Source: Mesostigma viride (lineage: Eukaryota > Streptophyta > Mesostigmatophyceae > Mesostigmatales > Mesostigmataceae). Taken from it: a stretch of 64,000 bases of DNA. Position 1 is the first letter of the stretch, and the number at the start of each line of letters is the position of its first letter. Where the stretch lies: the NCBI GenBank assembly GCA_009746045.1, contig RPFO01000082.1:673473-737472 (forward strand), in the 5' to 3' direction. The translations under genes were made by a program, and so were the position numbers. The notes below the pieces were generated by a model, which made no database searches, was not told the DNA's origin, and saw only the letters and a list, made by a program, of their open reading frames with translations. This document shows, piece by piece, positions 55,795-64,000 of the stretch.

Positions 55795-57890
55795 AGTAGC
55801 TTATATTCGTGTATCCATTGCTCCCACTCCACCAACTTCTTATTGAAAACATTAAGTGGTCGCTTAAAATGGACAGCAAAATGGCGTCCCCTGCCATTTG
55901 CAGTTCTCCGAGCAAAGTTTGCGAAACCCCAAGACAACAAAACACAGGGAGGGTGGGTGGGCAAGAAAAAAGACCTTCCCCTTCCTCGCAAGGTCCCTAA
56001 AAAGACGACACAACACGCTACATGGCAACGCCCCTAAAAAAATCCCAGCCTTACTGACACAACTAATGTCAGACCGGCAACTACGAAATGTCAGCAAAAT
56101 GATTCGAGTCAGAACTTTTAACTACACTAGTCGCCAATCAAAGGCAGTTTCAGGCCAGCATACAAAATTAAAAGGCCTTATAAATACGACCTTTTTAACC
56201 GCCTGAACAACAACGAAAACTGCCCGTAACTAATCACCCAGTTACAAAATCCAAACTGATTATCATCCGCTAAAAACGGCCCTAGTCGCCGGCCATGCCA
56301 GCGAAACTGGAACCCCAAGAGCGTGCCACGTAATCTTTGCCGCCGTCAGGAACACTTCGATTGCGGCGTTCGTTCTCGCCCATTATAAGAAACTATTTTC
56401 AGAGAAATCCGATTCGTGTATCCATTGCTCCCACTCCACCAACTTCTTATTGAAAACATTAAGTGGTCGCTTAAAATGGACAGCAAAATGGCGTCCCCTG
56501 CCATTTGCAGTTCTCCGAGCAAAGTTTGCGAAACCCCAACTCCCCCACGCCTGGCTGACTCAAAGCTGCTCCCCTCTTTCCAAGGACCGCGTGTCCATTG
56601 AGAATGCCCTGCCGCAACGGACCCCGTTTTAACACCAGCAGCTGTGGATGCATTGATGCACTGTTATAGGTAACCACATTCTCGCGAATTGACCCTTTGC
56701 AGGGCCCGCCACCGACCCCAAAGAAGGCCTCCCCTCTGATCGGCAACAGGAGTTGTTGTTGTTGCGAAGACAAAGCAGAAGACACAGCGATCAAGCAATT
56801 ACCGAAACCCCAAGTTTCGTTTCTCACTATATTTCGCCACGACCCCTTTAGGAGAGCATCGTCCTTGACAGGGGGCACACCCCCGCACCTACCATGCTAA
56901 CAGATTTACCGTTAGGCATATAATCAAGGCCGCATATCAGCCCTCACCCCCAGCGCCGAGACCGCGCGCCAAACAACGGTGTGAGTGAAAATATTTTTAA
57001 ATTTATTAAAATTATCGTCACGACCTCAACTAGTCCAACCCGGAGCGCAAGCATCCCCAGGTACGAACCAGCCCAAGGCAGGCCAGCCAACGTCACAGAA
57101 CCTTAACCCGAAGCGCAAGCATCCTCAGGTACAAGGCTGCCACGCAGGCCAGCCCTTCCGTTTCGACAAGCAGATCTTCCCCTTCATATTCGATCTGAAT
57201 ATTGCACTAGCGCAGCCCAACCTCCTGCGCAGATTCCCAACCATCCGGACCCAGATCCAAAGTGAGAATCAGTCCGGACACTTGGCAGCCGCTGTGACTT
57301 CCGTGAAACCGGAAGCTCAGGGGCTGCCGCCCGTCTGTTAATTTAATTAAGCCCTGCGCCCGAGCGGGCACAAGGCCGGGGAGGCGTCGGCATTCCTTGC
57401 ATCACCATAGCCTCGGCCAACGCGTGCCCAGCGTCATGCAAGAAAAAAGACCTTCCCCTTCCTCGCAAGGTCCCTAAAAAGACGACACAACACGCTACAT
57501 GGCAACGCCCCTAAAAAAATCCCAGCCTTACTGACACAACTAATGTCAGACCGGCAACTACGAAATGTCAGCAAAATGATTCGAGTCAGAACTTTTAACT
57601 ACACTAGTCGCCAATCAAAGGCAGTTTCAGGCCAGCATACAAAATTAAAAGGCCTTATAAATACGACCTTTTTAACCGCCTGAACAACAACGAAAACTGC
57701 CCGTAACTAATCACCCAGTTACAAAATCCAAACTGATTATCATCCGCTAAAAACGGCCCTAGTCGCCGGCCATGCCAGCGAAACTGGAACCCCAAGAGCG
57801 TGCCACGTAATCTTTGCCGCCGTCAGGAACACTTCGATTGCGGCGTTCGTTCTCGCCCATTATAAGAAACTATTTTCAGAGAAATCCGAT
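55795..57890 (+). repeat. Tandem duplication in the CopB leader
   Basis: A unit of about 612 bp (from TTCGTGTATCCATTGCTCC to TTTTCAGAGAAATCCGATT, 55798-56410) is followed at once by a second copy (56408-57890). In the second copy a 30-bp middle segment (AGACAACAAAACACAGGG...) is replaced by about 900 bp of unrelated sequence. The shared 3' part includes CTTATAAATACGACC, a possible TATA box, so it may act as a second promoter. The 900-bp insert has no identified coding content. Confidence 0.75.
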
Positions 57891-57948
57891 TGCTTTAATT
57901 GCTGCTTGGCCACTTGGCTGGCTGAAGCAGATCTGAACAGAGGCCATC

Positions 57949-59134
57949 ATGGAGGATGGAGCTATCAACCAACACGCGGGCTTTATGGACTTCGGGCGGC
58001 GCGGCGCTGGGCTGGATGGACGAGATGGACGCGATGGACGCGGTGGACGCGATGGACGCGGGGGCGGCCAGGCGCTGGGAGACCAGGCTGAGGTGCCAGA
58101 TAATCAGAGCCAAGGATCGCAGGGCGGGCAGCACGCGCCAGCCGCAGATCAAGCGGCGCCCAAGCGACCAACGTTGCTGAGGGGTACGCGGTGCTAGGCC
58201 AGTTTCAGTCCATCAAGGACAATTGGCAGCCCCGGGATGCTGAGAGGATGTTAGAGGACATGAACTTGTACACGGAGATATACAACGGTGACAAGCTTCG
58301 CATCCTGGCGTCTAGTGCCTACATACGGCAGTCGGCGAGGCGGCTGTTCAAGTTTGTTCGGGAGCGACACGCGGCGGGGGACACCTGGACGGCGTTTATG
58401 ACGCGACTCAGGTCGTTCCTGAGTGACAAGAGGACCATAGATGGGTCCCACCTGAAGCAAGAATACCTGGACTACAAGCCCATCAAGGGGCAACTAGTGG
58501 TCCACGCCTTTGAAGACTTCGTCAAGCTGAGGGAGGACGCCATGGCCAAGGGCTTCTTCGTCGCAGATCGGATGGCCATGGGCGACTTTCTCAAGTCGCT
58601 GCAGCTGGATCCGGTCACCATGGATAATGTGACCATCCACATGCGACAGGTCCATGGCTGGGCAGCCATGACGGACCAGTTGTATGAGTGTTTCAGCGGC
58701 AAGTACGTGGGGGTAAGCGCCCTCGTCAGGGTGATGAGGAGGCCACTGAACCCACGGTTAAGTCCATGAGGGGATCGGGCCACGGGGGCCCAGCGCCCTC
58801 GAGAGGGCCTGAGACCTCTTCAAGGGGTCGAGGAAGGTCCAGGAGGGGGCGTGACAGAAGGGCTGGACGGGGGACCCCGCCGAAGTCGGGACATCCACAG
58901 TCCCAGTTTGACTTCAAGAGGGTGGGTGGTCCTCCCAAGGCTGGGCCCAGCAGTGGGACCTCACGGGACATCAGTCAGGTGGAATGTTATTTCTGCCAGG
59001 GGAAGGGTCACTTCAGGAATGAGTGTCCCTCGTACCTGAGGCAGGAAGGTCAGAGCAAGCCAGCTCAGGGTGGCAGCAAGGACAAGGCTGGTCCATCCCA
59101 GGACAAGGGCAAGGGCAAGGCTGCTGATCATTGA
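57949..59134 (+). pseudogene. gag: CopB gag with zinc knuckle (two G-run frameshifts)
   Basis: ATG at 57949: MEDGAINQHAGFMDFG, an Arg-Asp-Gly repeat, then a shift at GGGG (58181-58184). The next frame carries the gag helical domain: LGQFQSIKDNWQPRDAERML, LYTEIYNGDKLRILASSAYI, LFKFVRERHAAGDTWTAFMT. A shift at GGGGG (58709-58713) leads to KRPRQGDEEATEP, an Arg/Gly-rich stretch and a knuckle CYFCQGKGHFRNEC (CX2CX4HX4C, from 58985). It ends with TGA at 59132-59134. The frame after that stop is pol, with no shift. Confidence 0.75.
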
Positions 59135-62100
59135 CTTGAGCCTGCACACATCCCTGAACCCTGGAGGGTGCCCCCAGGGGTGTGTAATGAAGCTGCTAGT
59201 GACAGCAGTGAGGGGCAGCCCCATGCTCTAGTGAAAGAGCCTATTGGACACGATGGGGCAAGCTTGGTTACCACAGAGAGTATGCCAGCTGTAGCTGCAG
59301 TGGTTACTCGCCAACGTGCCCGCCATGGCGGTGCTGAGCCTGAGGTAGGACCTGGTGATGTGGACCCAGGTGGATCTCAGAAGCATTCTGACCGTGCAGG
59401 ACTGGCACAGGATGGTCAGGATGAGGATAGGGCTGGAGACAGTCTGACAGGCACGACCCTGGTGCCTCCTGTACATAAGGGATCTGTACATACCTTGAGT
59501 GCTAATAATGACAATAAAAGGTTTTCTCTCTTGTATGACATTGCCTCAAGGTTGCATACCATGTTTGGCCATGCAGCTCAGTCTTTGCAAGTTGCTAGAC
59601 GGCTGGGAGGAAGTGAGTTGTACTCCATCTGCCAACAGGTTGCTCAAGCTTGCAAGTGCAGGCTAGTTGCTAGAAAGCCCAAGCAGTCTCATGCCAGGAC
59701 TCCTATTTTGCAGCCAGGCCATGTGCAGGTAGATATTCAGAGAATCAGGGGTTTGAAGCTGCTGGTGGCAGTGGACAGATATACCAAGTACAAGACCCTA
59801 GAGATCCTGCCTGACATGGAGAAGCCTACATTGATTGCTGCTCTGAAGTTGACAAGGAGCAGGTACCCTGGGTTGGAGTTGTTGCAGTGTGACATTCAGT
59901 TTGAGTGCTGTGAGAACCTGCCAGAGTTTCCAGAGTTGCTGATTACACCCAGGGAGAGCCACGGCCAGCAAGGGGTGGTGGAGAGAGCCATCCAAGAGAT
60001 CAAGACTGTGCTGCTGGTGGAGAGGATTCCAAGGACGTCATCTGCCATTGTGACATCTGCATGGCTACGTTCTGTGGAGGACAGGCTGAACCTGAGGACT
60101 CCCATGTTCTTTGGTGACATTGCCATCAATCCTCTTATGCTGCATACCAGGATGCTGCCAGCTGATGCTGAGCAGGCATGGAAGGAGAAGCTAGAGGCCA
60201 AGTTCCTCAAGCTGAGGCAGAAAGACAAGGGCTGGAGTGTCCTAGAACCTAACGTTGGACAACAGGTTGTTGTGTGGAAGGAACCAAGCTTTCCAGGGAA
60301 ACGTGGCAGCTGGCATGATGGGGTGGTGACCCGAGTAGAAGCCGCTGGCCATAAGTGCTGGGTGGCCATTGATGGCTCCCAAGCAGTGCACCGTCTGTCC
60401 TGGTCAAAGATCCGTCCCCGGGGAGGTAATCAAGGAGACCTCTTCCAGGTGCCCGCTGGTGTACAAGGCGGGGGTGACGTGGAGCTTCCTGATCAGGGTG
60501 CTACAGCTGTATCGAGCCCTCAGGGTGACCCTGGCCCGGCCCCTGGGGTACCTTCACATACGGTGGTTGGGCAAGCAGGCGGACAGGCTGCACCTCCGGA
60601 ACGGCCCGACACCAGGCCTAGGGGTGTGCGTCTATCAGATATTGTACAGGCTTTGCAAAGAGCCAAGAAGGAGCCTAAGGTGTCCAAGCTTGTCCAGTTG
60701 GATGAACCTGAGGTAGCTGCCATGGAGATAGATACCAATGCACAGGTTTCTGTCATGGGACCTCAGCATACAGGAGAACTGCTGGTCGGAGAACCAAGTT
60801 GCCCCTGGGTGTCTGATTTCAGTGGTAGGACGCATCTAAGGGTGTTGGGAGAGGTTACTGCCCCTGTCATGGGTGTGGATGTGACCTTCCTTGTCCTAGA
60901 GGACTATGATGGCCCTGTGATTTTGGGTCAGAATTTTCTGGGCAATCCTGGGATTTCTATCAGAGCTACAGCTCTGAGAAGAGATGGCTGGGGGATGATT
61001 CCCCTAGAAAATTTCAGGACAACATTTCCAGTCAGGTGCAGGGCCAAGCCGGTCAAGGGTGTAAAATGGGATGAAGGGGAGGTGCCCCCAGCGGCCAGTT
61101 TGGTGATTCCAGCTGTGTTGCACCCCAGCAGTATTGGCATAACTCACAGGAGCCTTGCTGCACACTCTCCTTTGACATATGACCAGCTGGTCCAAGAGAT
61201 GAGCTCGCCTACTTTGTTTGAGGCTTGGAAGCTCGCCTTCTCCAAGGCATTGGAGGAGTGGTTGCAGTTTGAGTGTGCTGCACCAACAGACAGACGTCCC
61301 CCAGCATCAAGGAAGCTTGCTTTGAGATTTGTGCTGAAGAGGAAGGTTGTGGATGAGGTATCAGTGCCCCATGTCAGGCCTGTCCTGAATGAGTATCACG
61401 GCACGGGGAGTCTGCCAGGAGAGGAGCTATACACGCCAGGGATGCTACACGACACATGGAGAATTTTGCTATGTCTCTACGTGGGGTTGCTGAACAGGGG
61501 AGCAGCTATGTCATCAGTGCTGCTGGACTTCAAGAGGGCATTTTTAAAATCTGATCCAGAAGTGGCCAGGAGGGTGTGGAAGCAGGATGAGCCTTACTGT
61601 GTTGAGGTGCCTGCCATCTGGAAGCTGGAGCTGCATCAACAATTCCTGGTTATTCTGAAGGGCCTGGAAGGACTCAGGTCGAGCCCAATCATCTGGAGAC
61701 TCACGCTGCAGGAAGCTCTGATCAGTGAGTGTGGCTTGAGAGTGTCTTCAGTTGATCCCTGTTTGCTGCTGGCCCAATGGGAGGGTCTGCCAGTGTATGC
61801 TAGTTTGCATGGAGATGATCTGCATTTGCTAGCCCCCACGACCTGGCTGAAGAAGTTTATTCCTGTCATCAGTGGCAAGTTTTCACTGGGCAAGGAGCTG
61901 TGGCAGGAGCCCAACAAGCCTGTAGTGTTCTGTGGAATGCAGGCTACCCTGTTCAGGAGGGACGGGGAGTGGAGTATCAGGCTTCAGGCTGGAGGAGATT
62001 ATAAACAGACCATTGTGAAGGCCTTGCCAGAGAAGATCACCCAGGCTGCAGGACCTGAGTTGAGAGGCATGTGGGCCTGGTTTGCCAGCATCTGTGGTCC

Positions 62101-62725
62101 GTCTTTGATGGTCCATAGCAGAATGCCTGATGAGGTGCTTGAGGATGAGAAGCCTCGAGTCATAGCCCGGTTGGTGGAGAGTACCCCTGATCTGATTTTG
62201 TCTGGGATTGACTTTACCCAGCCTATCACCTTGGAGATCTTTGTTGACAGTTCCATGGATGCTCGCCAGGTTACCAAGGTCAGGGGGAGATCTGCTGCTC
62301 TGTTTGCTTTTTATCAGAGCAGGGCAAGTTTGTTCAGCTGGTACAGCAGACTGCAGAAGAGGGTCTGTATCAGTTCAGATGTGGCAGAATGCAGGGCCAT
62401 ATGCGAGGGGATCCAGTCCAGCCTGTACATAAAGGAGTTAATGCTGGAGCTGGCTTCAGTTACCCCTTGGACCTTGCAGATGGAGACGTTGTTGCTAACA
62501 GACAGCATGGGTATGGTCCAGTTTGTTCACAAGCAGCTGGCCAGGAGCCGGGACCTGGATTATTTGTTGCTGAAGGAGTTGGCCAGTTTGGTTGACTTGA
62601 AGCATATCCCTGGCGAGGAGAACCCTGCTGATGCATTGACAAAGCTGCCACACAAGGCCCCAGCCCAGTACAATGTACTGAGGAAGCTCATGAATGCTGA
62701 CTGTCAAGTCGGTCTATCTGTCTAA
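59135..62725 (+). CDS. pol: CopB pol polyprotein, intact, about 1196 codons
   Basis: Open from the gag TGA to TAA at 62725. Residue numbers count from 59168. Integrase zinc-binding HTMFGH (129-134) and CKC; core D189 (VQVDIQRIRG), D242 (LLQCDIQFE) and E272 (GVVERAIQEIK); SH3-like QQVVVWKEPSFPG...GSWHDGV. Then a protease-like domain, AMEIDTNAQVSVMG (D522) with DGPVILGQNFLG. Reverse transcriptase: LDFKRAFLKSD (D787), LHGDDLHLLAP (H881-D884). RNase H: FVDSSMD (D1027), VAECRAICEG, LLTDSMG, EENPADALTK. No [DS]TGA protease motif occurs before integrase. The order differs from canonical gag-PR-IN-RT-RH. No Met lies near the start, so it is probably made as a gag fusion. Confidence 0.9.
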   Translation, partial: LEPAHIPEPWRVPPGVCNEAASDSSEGQPHALVKEPIGHDGASLVTTESMPAVAAVVTRQRARHGGAEPEVGPGDVDPGGSQKHSDRAGLAQDGQDEDRAGDSLTGTTLVPPVHKGSVHTLSANNDNKRFSLLYDIASRLHTMFGHAAQSLQVARRLGGSELYSICQQVAQACKCRLVARKPKQSHARTPILQPGHVQVDIQRIRGLKLLVAVDRYTKYKTLEILPDMEKPTLIAALKLTRSRYPGLELLQCDIQFECCENLPEFPELLITPRESHGQQGVVERAIQEIKTVLLVERIPRTSSAIVTSAWLRSVEDRLNLRTPMFFGDIAINPLMLHTRMLPADAEQAWKEKLEAKFLKLRQKDKGWSVLEPNVGQQVVVWKEPSFPGKRGSWHDGVVTRVEAAGHKCWVAIDGSQAVHRLSWSKIRPRGGNQGDLFQVPAGVQGGGDVELPDQGATAVSSPQGDPGPAPGVPSHTVVGQAGGQAAPPERPDTRPRGVRLSDIVQALQRAKKEPKVSKLVQLDEPEVAAMEIDTNAQVSVMGPQHTGELLVGEPSCPWVSDFSGRTHLRVLGEVTAPVMGVDVTFLVLEDYDGPVILGQNFLGNPGISIRATALRRDGWGMIPLENFRTTFPVRCRAKPVKGVKWDEGEVPPAASLVIPAVLHPSSIGITHRSLAAHSPLTYDQLVQEMSSPTLFEAWKLAFSKALEEWLQFECAAPTDRRPPASRKLALRFVLKRKVVDEVSVPHVRPVLNEYHGTGSLPGEELYTPGMLHDTWRILLCLYVGLLNRGAAMSSVLLDFKRAFLKSDPEVARRVWKQDEPYCVEVPAIWKLELHQQFLVILKGLEGLRSSPIIWRLTLQEALISECGLRVSSVDPCLLLAQWEGLPVYASLHGDDLHLLAPTTWLKKFIPVISGKFSLGKELWQEPNKPVVFCGMQATLFRRDGEWSIRLQAGGDYKQTIVKALPEKITQAAGPELRGMWAWFASICGPSLMVHSRMPDEVLEDEKPRVIARLVESTPDLILSGIDFTQPITLEIFVDSSMDARQVTKVRGRSAALFAFYQSRASLFSWYSRLQKRVCISSDVAECRAICEGIQSSLYIKELMLELASVTPWTLQMETLLLTDSMGMVQFVHKQLARSRDLDYLLLKELASLVDLKHIPGEENPADALTKLPHKAPAQYNVLRKLMNADCQVGLSV

Positions 62726-63473
62726 AAGCTGAGAGCTGGGTGCTTAAGTCTCTGGATATCAGGCTGGGAGCTTGATTGTACATAATCCTGAGCACACCTT
62801 GAGGGGTGAGACATGTCTCTGGTGTGGGAATGTCTGACATTGTCTCTGATGGAGAGATGTCTATCTGGGGTTTTCATCTCAGTCTGAGGTTTCCCCAGAT
62901 CTGTGGTTTGTGGGCGGGGTTCGATTCCCTGGTGCCGTCTTAAGGCGGAGTTTCACGGACTGGCTGACCCATCCACCATGCTGGTGAGGTGGCGACAGGT
63001 CCCCTGATTTTCCACGGTTGGAACGAGTATGGGAGCTTGTGTTTTGCATGTGCTTCGCGTAGATGTTGTGTCTGGTTCGATAAGGGGCAGCAGACCGGCG
63101 CCGACTCCCGTCTGGGGGTCAGCAATGTTTTCTGATGAGCTGTTGTGGGTGATCTGTGGGGTTTCGCCTAAGGTCCTGAAGGTTGTACATACTTCTCAAG
63201 TTCTTAACTGAACACCTATGGGCTGCCACAGTTGGCCAACCTCTTGTACATGGGTAACACAACGAGCCTCCCGTGAAGGGATAGGGACTCATTGTAATTT
63301 GTTTGTGCTCCTGAGCCAGTATGGGTGCTATGTACATATAATAAGGAATCCAAGCTGACTGTCATGCCCAGCGGGTTGTGACTTGTAGTCTGGGGAGGAT
63401 ATCCAGTACCCATTGTGTGTGTTTGTATGTAGACTTGTGTGAGCTGCTACAGCTCAAGAAAAGAAAGGATTGG
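62726..63473 (+). other. CopB 3' untranslated region and purine tract
   Basis: No coding frame of note. It ends AAGAAAAGAAAGGATTGG (63456-63473) next to the LTR start, the expected polypurine primer for plus-strand synthesis. Confidence 0.6.
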
Positions 63474-64000
63474 AGTTAACGCCAAGAGCATTGGCGTGAT
63501 CCTGATTCGGCATATCTCTGCGATTCCAGCGGCACCGGAACGAGTTCATTCCGACAAGTATCAAGAAAGTTATGGCGTTCCGACTTCCCGGTCGCGCGCG
63601 AGCGCGAGCCGGCTGTTCTTCTAAGTCGGACGTGAATATTTGCCGACGACATATGGGGTCGACAGTAATTCCTGGGCTGACAGGAATTAGGTGCTGTACC
63701 TACGACGGTATTGGATTAATACGTCGTACGCAGGAAATAGGAGCCTTAACCTGTGGTCTGTTGGTACCGCAGGCTTAGTCCTGGACTTCTAGGTGCAGAT
63801 GCAATAATCACTGTGGTGACTGTACTCTGTGGTCACTGTGCCTGTATGGCAGACCTACTGTATAGGAACTGGGCGCTGTACAGGTAGTGAATACTGTACC
63901 GGGGGTGTTATTACTGAGCAGGCCTCCTAGGCTGCTCAGGACTAGCAAGCACAGTGCACAAGTATATAAACAATAGGCCAGTGCCAAATGGGCATCTCTT
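63474..64000 (+). repeat. CopB 3' LTR, truncated by window end
   Basis: Base-for-base the same as 54048-54574, including the start hairpin and TATATAAA box (63963-63970). Confidence 0.9.

Larger units (their letters stand above)
54048..64000 (+). mobile_element. CopB: copia-like LTR retrotransposon, runs off window
   Basis: Direct repeats at 54048-54746 and 63474-64000 are identical over the 527 bases that can be compared. Between them, on plus: an accessory ORF (54840-55682), a duplicated leader (55795-57890), gag (57949-59134), pol (59135-62725), and a 3' region ending in a purine tract AAGAAAAGAAAGG just before the 3' LTR. Its ends, AGTTAA...TTAACT, match the style of CopA. CATGA (54043-54047) is the presumed left copy of the target duplication. 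Identity of the LTRs implies a recent insertion, yet gag has frameshifts. Confidence 0.85.

Noticed and set aside
54048-64000. The two identical 527-bp blocks as a segmental duplication
   Set aside because: They bracket gag-pol in one orientation, with a polypurine tract before the second and a TATA box inside, so LTRs explain them better.
1-64000. tRNA, rRNA or other structural RNA genes
   Set aside because: No recognisable tRNA arms, rRNA core or snRNA sequence was noticed by eye; a covariance-model scan was not possible.

Overview
This window looks like a repeat-choked stretch of eukaryotic nuclear chromosome. Evidence for this: LTR retrotransposons of both the Ty1/copia and Ty3/gypsy type, LINE fragments, PIF/Harbinger, CACTA-like, TTAA-target (piggyBac-like) and hAT-like DNA elements, long microsatellites, TATA boxes, one credible GT-AG intron, and MYND zinc-finger genes. 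I found no bacterial operon, rRNA or tRNA. A large-genome alga or other protist would fit, but nothing here fixes the lineage. No standard housekeeping gene is present; almost all coding sequence belongs to mobile elements or to decayed multicopy families.

Layout. 1-2678: minus-strand MYND-finger gene copies, all broken. 2679-13851: an 11.2-kb segment bounded by inverted repeats that begin CACTA, inserted into a third MYND gene (C-terminal half at 2343-2678, N-terminal half at 13852-14311). It holds a spliced but stop-interrupted gene, LINE tails, about 180 perfect ATCC units, an hAT-like MITE, palindromes and minisatellites. 14939-18090: a cluster of minus-strand genes encoding an unrecognised Cys/His-finger family; a relative lies at 33640-34128. 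19794-23103: a PIF/Harbinger element with a nested piggyBac-like MITE. 24627-32756: a complete 8.1-kb LTR retrotransposon (called CopA here) with a 5-bp target duplication. 34159-39244: two TTAA-flanked elements, an hAT-like MITE and a truncated LINE with its target duplication. 39342-53022: a chromodomain-bearing gypsy element on the minus strand, cut by a 7.6-kb transposon with DUF7869-like coding and 8-bp subterminal arrays (44340-51924). 53023-54047: the 3' end of another LTR element. 54048-64000: a second copia-like element (CopB), with LTRs identical over the visible 527 bp; its 3' LTR runs off the window.

The most interesting system is the CopA/CopB pair. Both have LTRs with unusual AGTTA...TAACT ends instead of TG...CA, and a 7-bp-stem hairpin at the LTR start. 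Their pol order appears to be integrase, aspartic-protease-like domain, reverse transcriptase, RNase H, whereas canonical copia has protease before integrase. The protease-like motif reads DTQA/DTNA rather than DTGA, and the reverse transcriptase motif is HGDD rather than YxDD. Because the two copies are clearly diverged yet share all of these features, they look like one distinct retrotransposon lineage.

The nesting gives a relative history at the right end: a LINE tail was hit by the gypsy element. The gypsy was hit by the DUF7869-type transposon and separately by an LTR element. That LTR element was in turn hit by CopB, the youngest insertion.
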